A stretch of 64,000 nucleotides of DNA from Shewanella olleyana. Its GTDB lineage: Bacteria > Pseudomonadota > Gammaproteobacteria > Enterobacterales > Shewanellaceae. The translations under genes and the position numbers were made by a program. Of the stretch, positions 20,004-28,788 are shown one piece after another. Under the pieces are notes generated by a model that ran no database searches, was not told where the DNA came from, and worked only from the letters and a program-made list of their open reading frames with translations. The DNA lies in the NCBI RefSeq assembly GCF_023283825.1, contig NZ_JAKILD010000001.1:62001-126000 (forward strand), written 5' to 3'. Position 1 is the stretch's first letter. Every line of letters starts with the position of its first letter.

Positions 20004-20041
20004 CGGTTAATTTACATTGTTAGACGGTTAATTTACATTGT
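20004..20041. repeat. 17-bp direct repeat
   Basis: CGGTTAATTTACATTGT occurs at 20004-20020 and again at 20025-20041, a 21-bp period, just after the lipoprotein stop codon. The function is not evident. Confidence 0.6.
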
Positions 20042-20106
20042 GAGAAGATTAGCTTGTTTTACTCGATAGTGAATAAACTGAGCTATCAAACAAACAAACA
20101 AACATT

Positions 20107-20140
20107 AAACCGCAATGACATACGTTATTGTGGTTTTTTA
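20107..20140 (+). terminator. Rho-independent terminator of the lipoprotein gene
   Basis: AAACCGCAAT pairs with ATTGTGGTTT (one G-U pair), followed by a T tract. The hairpin lies about 110 nt after the lipoprotein stop and ends that transcription unit. The rest of 20001-20376 shows only the upstream direct repeat and a promoter region for uvrY. Confidence 0.7.
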
Positions 20141-20376
20141 TTGTGTTTTATTTATTGATAACTATGGCTTAACTAAATTGTTTAAATATTAACCAGGGTT
20201 AAATTGCAAAATAGTTCATAGGTCAATGATGTTGGCTAAACAACATGTTGATAAGTAAATTCTTACATCCTTAAGCGCTATTATCGCTTTCCGTTAGCCT
20301 CGCAATAAGCTAAATTACCTAAGTAAGGATAATAATAAAAAAATTCAGGACGAATACGTTTAGGGGTAGGTCGAAG

Positions 20377-21021
20377 TTGATTTCAGTATATTTAGTTGAT
20401 GATCATGAGCTAGTGAGAACAGGCATCCGTCGTTTATTAGAAGATGAACGCGGAATTAAAGTCGTTGGCGAGGCGCCAGATGGCGAAACCGCAGTGCAGT
20501 GGTCCCGTCAAAGTGAAGCCGATGTGATTTTAATGGATATGAATATGCCTGGTATGGGCGGCTTAGAAGCGACCCGCAAAATACTACGCTATCAACCAGA
20601 AGCTAAAATTATTGTATTAACGGTACAAACTGAAGATCCGTTTCCTACCAAAGTCATGCAAGCGGGTGCGTCGGGCTATTTAACTAAAGGCTCAACTTCA
20701 CCAGAAGTGTTACGCGCGATTCAGCAAGTTTCCCGTGGACAACGTTACCTTTCTCCAGAAATCGCTCAGCAAATGGCGTTAAGCCAATTTAGTCACTCAG
20801 ATGAAAATCCATTTAGCAGTTTATCTGAACGTGAATTGCAGATTATGTTGATGATCACCAATGGCGAAAAGGTGAATGATATTTCAGCAAAACTGAACCT
20901 TAGCCCTAAAACCGTTAACAGTTACCGCTATCGTTTATTTGCCAAATTAGATATTGGTGGTGATGTTGAGTTGACCCGCCTAGCTATTCGCTACAAAATG
21001 CTCGATGCCAGTTCTTTTTAG
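20377..21021 (+). CDS. uvrY: Two-component response regulator UvrY/GacA
   Basis: The 214-residue product has a receiver domain with phosphorylated D54 (MDMNMPGMGG) and a C-terminal LuxR-type helix-turn-helix at about 150-205 (LSERELQIMLMITNG, KLNLSPKTVNSYRYRLFAKL). With a BarA-type kinase it would activate CsrB-type small RNAs. The start is TTG, supported by AGGGGTAGG just upstream and by the match to the E. coli N-terminus (MINVLLVDDHELVR). It is followed after 48 nt by uvrC, the conserved gammaproteobacterial order. Confidence 0.95.
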   Translation: MISVYLVDDHELVRTGIRRLLEDERGIKVVGEAPDGETAVQWSRQSEADVILMDMNMPGMGGLEATRKILRYQPEAKIIVLTVQTEDPFPTKVMQAGASGYLTKGSTSPEVLRAIQQVSRGQRYLSPEIAQQMALSQFSHSDENPFSSLSERELQIMLMITNGEKVNDISAKLNLSPKTVNSYRYRLFAKLDIGGDVELTRLAIRYKMLDASSF

Positions 21022-21069
21022 CCATTAGGTGTTCATACAAAGGTATCGACGCCTATTTTAGGATAGTTG

Positions 21070-22902
21070 ATGCCTTCAAGCTTTAATTCAAAATTATTTT
21101 TAAAAACCGTCTCTTCTTCACCCGGTGTTTATCGTATGTACGATGACAAAGGTGAAGTCATTTATGTGGGCAAAGCAAAAGATCTCAAAAAACGTCTCTC
21201 ATCCTATTTTAGGGCGAACCTGCCCAACGTTAAAACTCAAGCCTTAGTCGCGCGCATTGCCAATGTCGATGTCACTCTGACACATAGCGAAACCGATGCT
21301 TTATTACTTGAGAATGATTACATCAAGCAATACATGCCTAAATACAATGTGTTGCTACGTGACGATAAATCTTATCCGTATATCCTATTAAGTGGTCATA
21401 AGCATCCTAGACTGGCATATCATCGCGGCCCGAAAAGAGAGAAAGGCCATTACTTTGGTCCCTATCCTAATGGCGGAGCAGTGCGTGAAAGTCTAAACCT
21501 GATGCAAAAGTTGTTTCCTATTCGTCAGTGTGATGACTTGTACTATAAGTCTCGCTCACGTCCTTGTTTACAGTATCAATTAGAGCGTTGCAGTGCGCCT
21601 TGTGTTGGACGTATCTCTGATGAGGACTATGCGGGCCAAGTTAAGCTTGCGAGTTTGTTCTTACGAGGCAAAGACCAGCAAGTGATCAGTGAGCTGGTGG
21701 CTAAAATGGACACCGCCGCGAATGAAATGGAATACGAATCTGCAGCGCAATATCGAGATCAAATCACAGCATTAAGACGTGTTGCTGAGCAGCAAGAAGT
21801 GTCGAATCACAAAGGTGATATGGACGTTATTGGCGTACATTACGCATCTGGCATTGTCTGTTTCCATTTATTGTTTATCCGAGATGGTAAAATCTTCGGC
21901 AGCCGAAGCTACTACCCAACGGTGCCGGCAGAAACTGAACTAGAAGAAGTTTTGGTGTCATTTATTGGTCAATTCTATTTAAACGCGGATATTCAAAGAA
22001 CCATTCCAAAAGAAGTGATCATCAGTGAAAACTTTGATGAGAAAAAAGTGCTTGAAGAAACTATCTCCTCAGCATTAGAGCGTAAGTTTGAAATCAAAAC
22101 CCATGTTCGTGGTGAGCGAGCTAATTTTTTACGATTAGCTGTCACCAATGCAAGTAATGCAGTCAACACACGTTTATCCCACAAAAATACTGTTGAGCAA
22201 CGTTTTCAGTTATTAGAAGAAGCGCTGGAGTTTGGCCATCAAATTACCCGTATGGAATGTTTTGATATTAGCCATACAATGGGAGAGAGCACTGTGGCTT
22301 CTTGTGTGGTGTTTAACCGAGAAGGGCCTCATAAAGCGGATTATCGCCGTTATAACATTAATGGCATCACCGGCGGCGATGATTATGCCGCGATGGAGCA
22401 AGCCCTTAAGCGTCGATTCGATAAAATCGACAATAACGGTAAAGTACCCGATATTGTGTTTATTGATGGTGGCTTAGGTCAGCTACGCATTGCACAAACC
22501 ATTGTTGATGAAAAATGTGTTCACTTAGACAGACCACCATTGCTCATCGGGGTGACTAAAGGAGAAGGCCGTAAAGCTGGGCTCGAAACCTTTGTTTTTG
22601 GCGGCACTGAACAGACGTTTGAGCTTGCCAGTGATTCACCAGCATTTCATCTGATATTACATATTCGCGACGAGTCACATCGATTTGCTATTACAGGACA
22701 CCGTAACAAACGCCAGAAGACCCGAAATACTTCTACCTTAGAATCTATCCAAGGAGTGGGGCCTAAAAGGCGCAAACTATTGTTACAACACCTAGGTGGA
22801 ATACAGGAGGTGAAGGGCGCGAGTGTGGCAGAATTAACAAAAGTGCCTGGAATTAGCCTAGAAATGGCACAAACAATCCATGATGCATTGCGAGGGGGAT
22901 AA
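21070..22902 (+). CDS. uvrC: Excinuclease ABC subunit C
   Basis: The 610-residue product, the same length as E. coli UvrC, makes the two incisions in nucleotide excision repair. It has a GIY-YIG nuclease at the N-terminus ([26 protein letters not shown]), a cysteine cluster ([13 protein letters not shown]), a UVR motif near 205-235, the RNase-H-like nuclease domain ([21 protein letters not shown]) and a C-terminal helix-hairpin-helix ([18 protein letters not shown]). I chose ATG 21070 over a TTG directly before it. It is co-oriented with uvrY and pgsA. Confidence 0.97.
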   Translation: MPSSFNSKLFLKTVSSSPGVYRMYDDKGEVIYVGKAKDLKKRLSSYFRANLPNVKTQALVARIANVDVTLTHSETDALLLENDYIKQYMPKYNVLLRDDKSYPYILLSGHKHPRLAYHRGPKREKGHYFGPYPNGGAVRESLNLMQKLFPIRQCDDLYYKSRSRPCLQYQLERCSAPCVGRISDEDYAGQVKLASLFLRGKDQQVISELVAKMDTAANEMEYESAAQYRDQITALRRVAEQQEVSNHKGDMDVIGVHYASGIVCFHLLFIRDGKIFGSRSYYPTVPAETELEEVLVSFIGQFYLNADIQRTIPKEVIISENFDEKKVLEETISSALERKFEIKTHVRGERANFLRLAVTNASNAVNTRLSHKNTVEQRFQLLEEALEFGHQITRMECFDISHTMGESTVASCVVFNREGPHKADYRRYNINGITGGDDYAAMEQALKRRFDKIDNNGKVPDIVFIDGGLGQLRIAQTIVDEKCVHLDRPPLLIGVTKGEGRKAGLETFVFGGTEQTFELASDSPAFHLILHIRDESHRFAITGHRNKRQKTRNTSTLESIQGVGPKRRKLLLQHLGGIQEVKGASVAELTKVPGISLEMAQTIHDALRGG

Positions 22903-22947
22903 AATTAAGGCAAGATTGGCGCTGTTTCTGACTATTTGGTTTCTTCA

Positions 22948-23496
22948 ATGCCTTTTAATTTACCTATAGCGCTAACATTATTCCGGCTTGTACTTTTGCC
23001 GGTTTTTGTCGTTGTCTTTTATCTCCCTTATTCTTGGGCGCCTTTTGCGTCCGCATTTATCTTCTGGTTGGCGGCGGTAACAGACGCGTTAGATGGTTAT
23101 GCAGCAAGAAAGCTTAAGCAGTCCACCCGATTTGGTGCCTTTTTAGATCCGGTTGCGGATAAAATTATGGTTACTACCGCGTTGGTATTGCTGGTTCAGC
23201 AAAATGATAATATTTACCTGACGTTAGCTGCACTATTTATGATTGGCCGCGAAATTGTAATTTCAGCACTACGCGAGTGGATGGCTGAAATCGGTAAGCG
23301 CGGAGTCGTTGCTGTTTCTTGGATTGGTAAATATAAAACAGCAGCTCAAATGGTGGCTATTGTTGGTTTGATTTGGCAACCGAATGAATTTTTGACCAAT
23401 GTGGCTTATGGACTATTCTATGTCGCTGCAGTGCTGACTTTCTGGTCGATGATGAGTTATATTTCAGCAGCTTGGAAAGACTTAACAGCTGAATAG
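22948..23496 (+). CDS. pgsA: CDP-diacylglycerol-glycerol-3-phosphate 3-phosphatidyltransferase
   Basis: The 182-residue membrane enzyme makes phosphatidylglycerol phosphate from CDP-diacylglycerol and glycerol 3-phosphate. The CDP-alcohol phosphatidyltransferase signature is complete: DG-x2-AR-x8-G-x3-D-x3-D, running from LDGYAARKL to [11 protein letters not shown] 22948 gives exactly the E. coli length and N-terminus style ([18 protein letters not shown]), although the ribosome site is poor. A TTG four codons upstream is possible. It follows uvrC after 45 nt and precedes the tRNA cluster. Confidence 0.95.
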   Translation: MPFNLPIALTLFRLVLLPVFVVVFYLPYSWAPFASAFIFWLAAVTDALDGYAARKLKQSTRFGAFLDPVADKIMVTTALVLLVQQNDNIYLTLAALFMIGREIVISALREWMAEIGKRGVVAVSWIGKYKTAAQMVAIVGLIWQPNEFLTNVAYGLFYVAAVLTFWSMMSYISAAWKDLTAE

Positions 23497-23558
23497 CACA
23501 ATAAAAGTTCAATAAGTTTATTTAGTGCGCATTCAGTCATTTTTGTTGAAAACAGCAA

Positions 23559-23586
23559 TTGACACCGACACTGAAATCGGTAGAAT
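23559..23586 (+). promoter_or_regulatory. Promoter of the Gly-Cys-Leu tRNA operon
   Basis: TTGACA at 23559-23564 and TAGAAT at 23581-23586 with a 16-bp spacer make a strong sigma-70 promoter. A GC-rich discriminator (GCAACCCC) follows, as expected for stringently controlled stable-RNA genes. The leader of about 80 nt to the first tRNA is processed. Confidence 0.8.
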
Positions 23587-23678
23587 GCAACCCCGTAGAC
23601 AGCGATGCTTCAGCGGATAACCGAAAGGTTGCAGCTTGATGACATCGAGGCCTAATCTGCGAAGATAGGCAAATGATT

Positions 23679-23754
23679 GCGACATTAGCTCAGTTGGTAG
23701 AGCGATACCTTGCCAAGGTATAGGTCATCGGTTCGAACCCGATATGTCGCTCCA
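23679..23754 (+). tRNA. tRNA-Gly(GCC)
   Basis: The 76-nt cloverleaf starts GCGACATTAGCTC and ends with an encoded CCA. Its acceptor stem is GCGACAT/ATGTCGC, its T arm is TCGGTTCGAACCCGA, and its anticodon GCC is at 23712-23714. First gene of a three-tRNA operon. Confidence 0.97.
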
Positions 23755-23768
23755 ATCATTCTCTATAC

Positions 23769-23842
23769 GGCGCGATGGCAGAATGGCTATGCTGCGGATT
23801 GCAAATCCGTCGACCTCGGTTCGACTCCGGGTCGCGCCTCCA
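23769..23842 (+). tRNA. tRNA-Cys(GCA)
   Basis: The 74-nt cloverleaf has acceptor GGCGCGA/TCGCGCC, anticodon loop ATTGCAAAT with GCA, and an encoded CCA. It follows tRNA-Gly after 14 nt. Confidence 0.97.
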
Positions 23843-23894
23843 CAATTTTTGTTTAGTTGCTAACACTTGAGTTAGTGGTTAAAACAACACTTAT

Positions 23895-23980
23895 GCCCGA
23901 GTGGTGGAATCGGTAGACACAAGGGATTTAAAATCCCTCGCTTAATAGGCGTGCCAGTTCAAGTCTGGCCTCGGGTACCA
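23895..23980 (+). tRNA. tRNA-Leu(TAA), copy 1
   Basis: This 86-nt class II tRNA has a long variable arm, acceptor GCCCGAG/CTCGGGT, anticodon TAA in loop TTTAAAA, and an encoded CCA. The sequence is identical to the copy at 31028-31113. It is the last gene of the tRNA operon, ended by the hairpin at 24011. Confidence 0.97.
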
Positions 23981-24010
23981 TCATTTACATACGTAAGTAT
24001 GGTGCAAAAA

Positions 24011-24037
24011 AGCCTCAACGAAAGTTGGGGCTTTTTT
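24011..24037 (+). terminator. tRNA operon terminator
   Basis: A 9-bp stem (AGCCTCAAC with GTTGGGGCT, one G-U pair), a GAAA tetraloop and six Ts. The same hairpin recurs after the second tRNA-Leu. Confidence 0.9.
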
Positions 24038-24137
24038 GTGTCTGAAATTTACCAAGCTAAAGTGAATTGAGCGATAGAAAATAGTTTGTAGATGTGAATA
24101 GTTGATAACGTTTGCTATCAACTATTCACCGACAGGG

Positions 24138-25013
24138 TTATTTTTGCTCGATCTTATAATCTAGCTGATAGAAATGAGCCTCACTTTTACCGTTCTCAAA
24201 TTGGTTGTATACCCCAGCTTTGAAGTAATTGAGCATTTCTTTCCAATAAGTGATGTCATGGTCGACTTGATTCTCACCATCTCTATTAATCACTAATTTT
24301 GAATCGCCAACAATAATATCGAATTTAGTGGGAGCATTAGGATCGTATGCACCTAGGTCGAAGCGGATATATGCATTTTTACAATCAGATGTGTCACGGT
24401 TGCCGCTGTCTTTGCTGCAATTTACAGCGTTATTTTTAATGATAGCCCAGTAGTGATCTTTAACGCCCTTGCGGTCTGCTTCATACACTAAGCGCAGCAG
24501 CGGGTGAGGGATGTAGCCAACCCCATGTTTTCCGTCATCAAAGGTGCCCTTATTGTGGACTTGCAAGAATGTCATCGCATCATTCTTAGAGGGACTGTCT
24601 TTAACCGAATCTCTTGGATTGATTGGTATCAACTCCGCAGATAAGTGGTAAAAGGTATTTGGTAGATCAGACTTAAAATTTTCTAGTACGCGCAGCTCAT
24701 TACGTAGTTTATAGCCTTCCATATTCATCACTAAAGCTTGTGAACCTTGGTCAACATAAAAGTGTTCGTTCACGATATCGCTAAAGTCACTATCTGTGGC
24801 AAGTTCATATTTGCTGCCAGGTCTTGAATTAGGAGTAGAAATTTGCAGTTTTGAAGCCGCCAAAATATTAGCAAATTGAGGGTGAATAGCAGGTGCTGTT
24901 CGCTCACCTGTTGCCGCAGGGTATGCATTGACGGATGGTTCAGTGGTTGAGGCGCAAGCTGTCAATAAGCCTGATACAAGGATGGTTAAAGGAATTACTG
25001 ATAATTTTTTCAT
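24138..25013 (-). CDS. Polysaccharide lyase family 7 alginate lyase, lipoprotein
   Basis: The 291-residue product has a lipoprotein signal with lipobox LLTAC (C20). The three conserved PL7 regions are visible: R-x-E-L-R at 104-108, Q-V-H at 151-153 and YFKAGVYNQ at 263-271. By the family these supply the substrate-binding arginine and glutamine and the catalytic histidine (H153) and tyrosine (Y269). It should cleave alginate or a related polyuronate at the cell surface or in the periplasm. No other polysaccharide-use genes are nearby. It lies between the tRNA operon and a divergent tetR gene. Confidence 0.88.
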   Translation of the reverse strand: MKKLSVIPLTILVSGLLTACASTTEPSVNAYPAATGERTAPAIHPQFANILAASKLQISTPNSRPGSKYELATDSDFSDIVNEHFYVDQGSQALVMNMEGYKLRNELRVLENFKSDLPNTFYHLSAELIPINPRDSVKDSPSKNDAMTFLQVHNKGTFDDGKHGVGYIPHPLLRLVYEADRKGVKDHYWAIIKNNAVNCSKDSGNRDTSDCKNAYIRFDLGAYDPNAPTKFDIIVGDSKLVINRDGENQVDHDITYWKEMLNYFKAGVYNQFENGKSEAHFYQLDYKIEQK

Positions 25014-25372
25014 GGTAACTACATTCCTACTTCTTATTATCTTCGAGAGTTTCTGTGAATGGTGCCGGTATTTTCACCATGAGCGTCTGTGCACTTATAT
25101 GAATAATACCTGTGATTATCGTTATTGCTTATGGACAATATAACGTTAAATACTCTATTTAACGTATAATAATACAAATTAATTTTGACTCAAATCACAA
25201 CTTATTTACCCAGCCAACAAATACCACGCAAGTGTTCATTTTTTCAGGTGTAAAAATGACGATTCCAACCTGACTATTATTCAATTCAATATTTTAATCT
25301 GAGTGTTTTAAGCTTTTTGTTTTTAATCTTTGTATTTTTAATCTCTTTGGTAGTCCTAATGGTAATAGGTCA

Positions 25373-25401
25373 TTGACTGGGTAGAGTACTTGCTCTACCA
25401 T
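25373..25401 (+). promoter_or_regulatory. Promoter of the tetR-oxidoreductase operon
   Basis: TTGACT at 25373-25378 and TACCAT at 25396-25401 with a 17-bp spacer. The first operator palindrome fills the spacer, so repressor binding would block RNA polymerase. Confidence 0.6.
25380..25399. promoter_or_regulatory. TetR operator O1
   Basis: GGTAGAGTACTTGCTCTACC is a 20-bp palindrome with perfect 7-bp arms. It lies 38 nt before the tetR start codon. Confidence 0.75.
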
Positions 25402-25405
25402 CTTA

Positions 25406-25425
25406 GGTAGAGTAAGTATTCTACC
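25406..25425. promoter_or_regulatory. TetR operator O2
   Basis: GGTAGAGTAAGTATTCTACC is a second 20-bp palindrome with the same GGTAGA/TCTACC ends, 26 bp downstream of O1. Two sites of the same sequence directly before a TetR gene strongly suggest autoregulation. Confidence 0.75.
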
Positions 25426-25437
25426 CAAGGTGAGTGT

Positions 25438-26097
25438 ATGAAAAGTTCGCTTATTAATGATGAGTCTATTAGTGATGAGCTTATTAGCGACGGGCTTATA
25501 AATGATGCTCAGACTAAAAGTGAAGCAGCAAAGAGTTCAGATGCAACTTTCAATGCTGATAATTCGCAGCCATTGAAGGTACAGATTGCTGCGAGTTTAG
25601 AAATCGCATTTAGCCAGCTAGGTTTTGCGGAGCCAAGTGTGGCGCAACTAAAAACGGCATGTAATGTGAGCTTGCGAACCCTTTACAAATATTACCCTTC
25701 TAAAGAGGCGATGATTGTCGCAGCGCTTGAATATCGCCACCAAAGGTACCTGTCTTTTTTAACTGATGAGGCAGCTAATACAGGCACTGAGTCAGTGTTA
25801 TTTATTTTTTCTCAATTAGAAAAGTGGATGCAGCAATTTGCGCCTAATGGGTGTATGTCGATGAATGCCATTAGTGCATTTCCTGATAATCAGGAGGTGA
25901 TCAATGTGGTGGTGAGCCATAAGTTAGCTGTACGACAGCGATTAGCTGATTTCAGTCTTCGACCTGATCTCGCATCAGCATTATTTTTATTACATGAGGG
26001 TGTTTCAACCACTTGGCCTTTAATGGGCCCAGAGTCAGTGCTTTCAGCAAAACAAGTTATATCTATCATTATGGAATCACCAGCATGCAATCCTTAG
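25438..26097 (+). CDS. TetR/AcrR family transcriptional regulator
   Basis: The 219-residue product has the TetR helix-turn-helix at about residues 55-95 (AFSQLGFAEPSVAQLKTACN, VSLRTLYKYYPSKEAMIVAAL) and a helical ligand domain after it. The N-terminal 40 residues are unusual: four 15-nt units at 25450-25509 encode LINDE, SISDE, LISDG and LINDA. AAGGTGAG precedes the ATG. It overlaps the downstream oxidoreductase gene by 13 nt, so it probably represses both genes from the two operators upstream. Confidence 0.88.
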   Translation: MKSSLINDESISDELISDGLINDAQTKSEAAKSSDATFNADNSQPLKVQIAASLEIAFSQLGFAEPSVAQLKTACNVSLRTLYKYYPSKEAMIVAALEYRHQRYLSFLTDEAANTGTESVLFIFSQLEKWMQQFAPNGCMSMNAISAFPDNQEVINVVVSHKLAVRQRLADFSLRPDLASALFLLHEGVSTTWPLMGPESVLSAKQVISIIMESPACNP

Positions 26098-27161
26098 AAG
26101 CATCAAGCCTAAACCAAGCGATCCCAGAAACAATGACAGGGGTTCAGTTAATTGGCCATGGTGGGCCAGAGATGTTGCAAGTCAATAACCAGATTAAAGT
26201 CCCTAAGCCTGCAGATGGTGAAGTGCTTATTCGTGTACTGGCAGCAGGTGTAAATAACACAGACATTAATACCCGCACGGCATGGTATGCCAAGTCAGAT
26301 GCAGAAAGCGATGATGCCAGTTGGTCAGGTAATGCCTTTGTGTTTCCCCGTATTCAAGGCGCGGATGTATGTGGCGTGATTGTGGCTGTAGGGGCTAATG
26401 TTTCACAAAATCGTGTTGGTGAGAGGGTGTTAATTGAGCCATGTCTCAGTGAGTCAAAAGGAAAAGAGTTAGCGTCTCCTTGGTATTATGGCTCTGAGTG
26501 TGATGGCGGCTTTGCAGAGTTTACCGTTGTGGCATCTAGACATGCTTGTACAATCAATAGCTCACTCACTGATGTGGAATTAGCATCGTTTCCTTGCTCA
26601 TACTCTACTGCTGAGAATATGCTAACTCGCGCTAAAGTTTGCTCAACTGATACTGTATTGATTACTGGTGCATCTGGTGGCGTTGGCTCTGCGGCAATTC
26701 AACTTGTAAAAGCCCGCGGCGCAAAAGTCATTGCGATTACCAGCCCAAGTAAAAATGCGCTTTTACTTGAATTAGGAGCAGATCAAGTATTACCAAGAGA
26801 TGCAGACTTAGTTGAAACCTTGGGGGCAAATAGCGTTAACGTGGTGATTGATTTAGTAGCTGGTAAGCAATGGCCACAGTTAATTGATGTGTTAAAGCCT
26901 GGTGGCCGCTACGCCGTTTCAGGTGCCATTGGCGGCGCTATAGTTGAACTTGATGTCAGAACCCTTTATTTAAAGGATTTAAGCTTCTTTGGCTGTACGG
27001 TATTAGAACCTGAAGTGTTTGCTAATTTAGTTGCAACCATTGAGTCTGGGAAAATAAAACCAATTGTGGCAGACACATTCGCCTTAGCTGATATTGCCAC
27101 TGCGCAGCAAGTGTTTCAGGAAAAGCACCATGTCGGCAAGATTGTACTGACAGTCGTCTAA
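26085..27161 (+). CDS. Zinc-type MDR alcohol dehydrogenase/quinone oxidoreductase family protein
   Basis: The 358-residue product is a medium-chain dehydrogenase/reductase. It has an N-terminal GroES-like domain (PADGEVLIRVLAAGVNNTDIN, FPRIQGADVCGVIVAVG) and the NADPH-binding fold (DTVLITGASGGVGSAAIQLVKARGAKVIAI). It lacks the structural zinc cysteines, which fits quinone-oxidoreductase-type members. I took ATG 26085, which overlaps the tetR stop. Another ATG at 26133 is possible. It is probably induced by the ligand sensed by TetR. Confidence 0.85.
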   Translation: MQSLEASSLNQAIPETMTGVQLIGHGGPEMLQVNNQIKVPKPADGEVLIRVLAAGVNNTDINTRTAWYAKSDAESDDASWSGNAFVFPRIQGADVCGVIVAVGANVSQNRVGERVLIEPCLSESKGKELASPWYYGSECDGGFAEFTVVASRHACTINSSLTDVELASFPCSYSTAENMLTRAKVCSTDTVLITGASGGVGSAAIQLVKARGAKVIAITSPSKNALLLELGADQVLPRDADLVETLGANSVNVVIDLVAGKQWPQLIDVLKPGGRYAVSGAIGGAIVELDVRTLYLKDLSFFGCTVLEPEVFANLVATIESGKIKPIVADTFALADIATAQQVFQEKHHVGKIVLTVV

Positions 27162-27193
27162 TATAACTGTTGGCAAATATAACCGTCACCCGG

Positions 27194-27238
27194 AATAATC
27201 GTTCAGATTAAGTTGACCGCTTAATCTGAACGATTATT
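27194..27238. terminator. Bidirectional terminator
   Basis: This is a perfect 19-bp stem (27194-27212 with 27220-27238) and a 7-nt loop, with A/T-rich ends on both strands. It lies between convergent genes and overlaps the stop codon of the SGNH hydrolase gene. Confidence 0.85.
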
Positions 27239-28145
27239 TCTGAACGGTATTCGCAGGGGTGTGATTAGCTTTAGTTTTTGCATCAGTATCAGTATCTGTA
27301 TTTAACTGAATTAATCTAGCAGCCATTTGTCCCCAGTGTTGATAAATTTCTGTACTGGGGTGAAATCCATCTTCCGCCATGGTTGCGTTAGACAATGATT
27401 CCCGCATATCTAATTGCTCACAAGGCAGTGAGCTATTGGAAATCCAATGAGTTAAAGCATGATTAAACTCATTGGCTCTGCTACCAAGAAACCACCTAAA
27501 TGGCTGGGGTAAAGCGGGGAAGGCTGACATGGGCGGAACACTGGTGATTATAATTTGGCTGCAGCCTAATGATGTATAAAGCAACTCACATAATTGCTGT
27601 TGTTGACTAATCCAAGTTTTGGCTGAAATCGGGCTTAAAACATCATTCACACCTAAAGAAATAATCACAGTATCGGCGCTAATTTGATGAGCTTGGCTTA
27701 ATATGTGGTTGAGTTTGTTTAAGCAATTCTGAGTGCTATATCCGCTTTTAGCAATAAGTCGCCATTTGAGTTTGTGATAGCGAGCTTGTGCTGTCGGACT
27801 TTCATTTTGACTCTCAATCGTGGCCTTTTGGCTCGTAATAGTGGCCTGTTGGTCCATTAACGCGGTAAGGGATTGAACCGTTTGGCCTGTTAGGGCTTGT
27901 TGCTGTGTTTCAACCCCAACCCCAGCGGCTGCAGAATCACCAATAACCAATATTGACAATGTATTGAAATCTGAACTCGAAACGACTTCAGTATCTATGC
28001 TTAATGGTGAATCATCGGCATGATTTAGCCTGACAATACCTTCACGTAATCCTTTAGGCTCAGGCAGTTTTAGTGTGGTTTTTTTTACCCAAATGGCTTG
28101 GAGTAAGTATATTGGCCATATAAAAATTAAGCTTAAATAATGCAA
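27234..28145 (-). CDS. SGNH/GDSL-type esterase family protein
   Basis: The product of about 303 residues has an N-terminal hydrophobic anchor (LSLIFIWPIYLLQAIWV) and the SGNH blocks: GDSAAAGVGV (nucleophile serine), GVND, and DGFHPS with the Asp-x-x-His pair. It should be a membrane-anchored ester hydrolase; the substrate is unknown. The start is TTG: the codon at 28145 has GGAAAGGA 9 nt upstream, while a TTG at 28154 touches that site. It lies 126 nt downstream of yqfB on the same strand. Confidence 0.75.
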   Translation of the reverse strand: MHYLSLIFIWPIYLLQAIWVKKTTLKLPEPKGLREGIVRLNHADDSPLSIDTEVVSSSDFNTLSILVIGDSAAAGVGVETQQQALTGQTVQSLTALMDQQATITSQKATIESQNESPTAQARYHKLKWRLIAKSGYSTQNCLNKLNHILSQAHQISADTVIISLGVNDVLSPISAKTWISQQQQLCELLYTSLGCSQIIITSVPPMSAFPALPQPFRWFLGSRANEFNHALTHWISNSSLPCEQLDMRESLSNATMAEDGFHPSTEIYQHWGQMAARLIQLNTDTDTDAKTKANHTPANTVQK

Positions 28146-28163
28146 TGTCGGCAATCCTTTCCG

Positions 28164-28204
28164 TTTAATTACTTTTCTTTTAATTACTTTCTCTTAATTA
28201 CTGA
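28164..28204. repeat. Imperfect 14-15-bp tandem repeat
   Basis: Three imperfect units carrying TTAATTACT occur between yqfB and the SGNH gene. No function is evident. Confidence 0.4.
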
Positions 28205-28280
28205 TAGTTATATCTTAATTGAGCAGTAGTTTCATCCGCAAATAAAACTAAACTCGTTGTTAAGTTAACTTAAGCTAAGA

Positions 28281-28598
28281 TCAGTTCACCAGCTGGAACT
28301 TGATTTCAAATAACTCTTCGACACCAGGGTAAACTTCCTGAATCAATGATTTCAGAAACTCCAATGACATGTTTTCTTGTTCTGCATGGTCTTCAGTTAA
28401 GTGATGGAACGCGACTTTAGTGACTGACAACACCTTGATATTGCAGAACCATCGCTCATCTTCGAAGGTGGATACAGATAAGGTTTCACCTACTTTGAAA
28501 TAAGACTCTGACTCATCCCGTAAGGTAATCGTTTTTGCACCAGATAAAATATCTTCTTCAAAACGACTGAAAAAGCTTATAGGTGTTAATTCATCCAT
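28281..28598 (-). CDS. yqfB: N4-acetylcytidine amidohydrolase (ASCH domain)
   Basis: The 105-residue product matches E. coli YqfB over its length (ISFFSRFEEDILSGAKTITLRDESE, DHAEQENMSLEFLKSLIQEVYPG). The family hydrolyses N4-acetylcytidine to cytidine and acetate in nucleoside salvage. The catalytic residues reported for E. coli (K21, T24, E74) correspond to K22, T25 and E75 here. AAGGCAG precedes the ATG. It is divergent from the LRR-kinase gene. Confidence 0.92.
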   Translation of the reverse strand: MDELTPISFFSRFEEDILSGAKTITLRDESESYFKVGETLSVSTFEDERWFCNIKVLSVTKVAFHHLTEDHAEQENMSLEFLKSLIQEVYPGVEELFEIKFQLVN

Positions 28599-28788
28599 CG
28601 GACTGCCTTGTTTTTATGAAGTGATGATAATTGGAATATTTTGCGTTAGTTCGGGGTTAAAAGACAAGGAATTGATTAATGCCATCAAAGTGAGTTTGTC
28701 CGTTAAAGTGGTAAGTGGCCTTAACTTGTCTGATCCAATCCCTTATTATGTGCGCAATTTAAATCAGATTGAAATTTAGGAAGGTCAT

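Larger units (their letters stand above)
25014..25437. other. Divergent regulatory region between alginate lyase and tetR
   Basis: This 424-bp AT-rich region separates the two genes. The tetR side holds a promoter and two operator palindromes at 25373-25425. The alginate-lyase side has no feature I can name. Confidence 0.5.
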
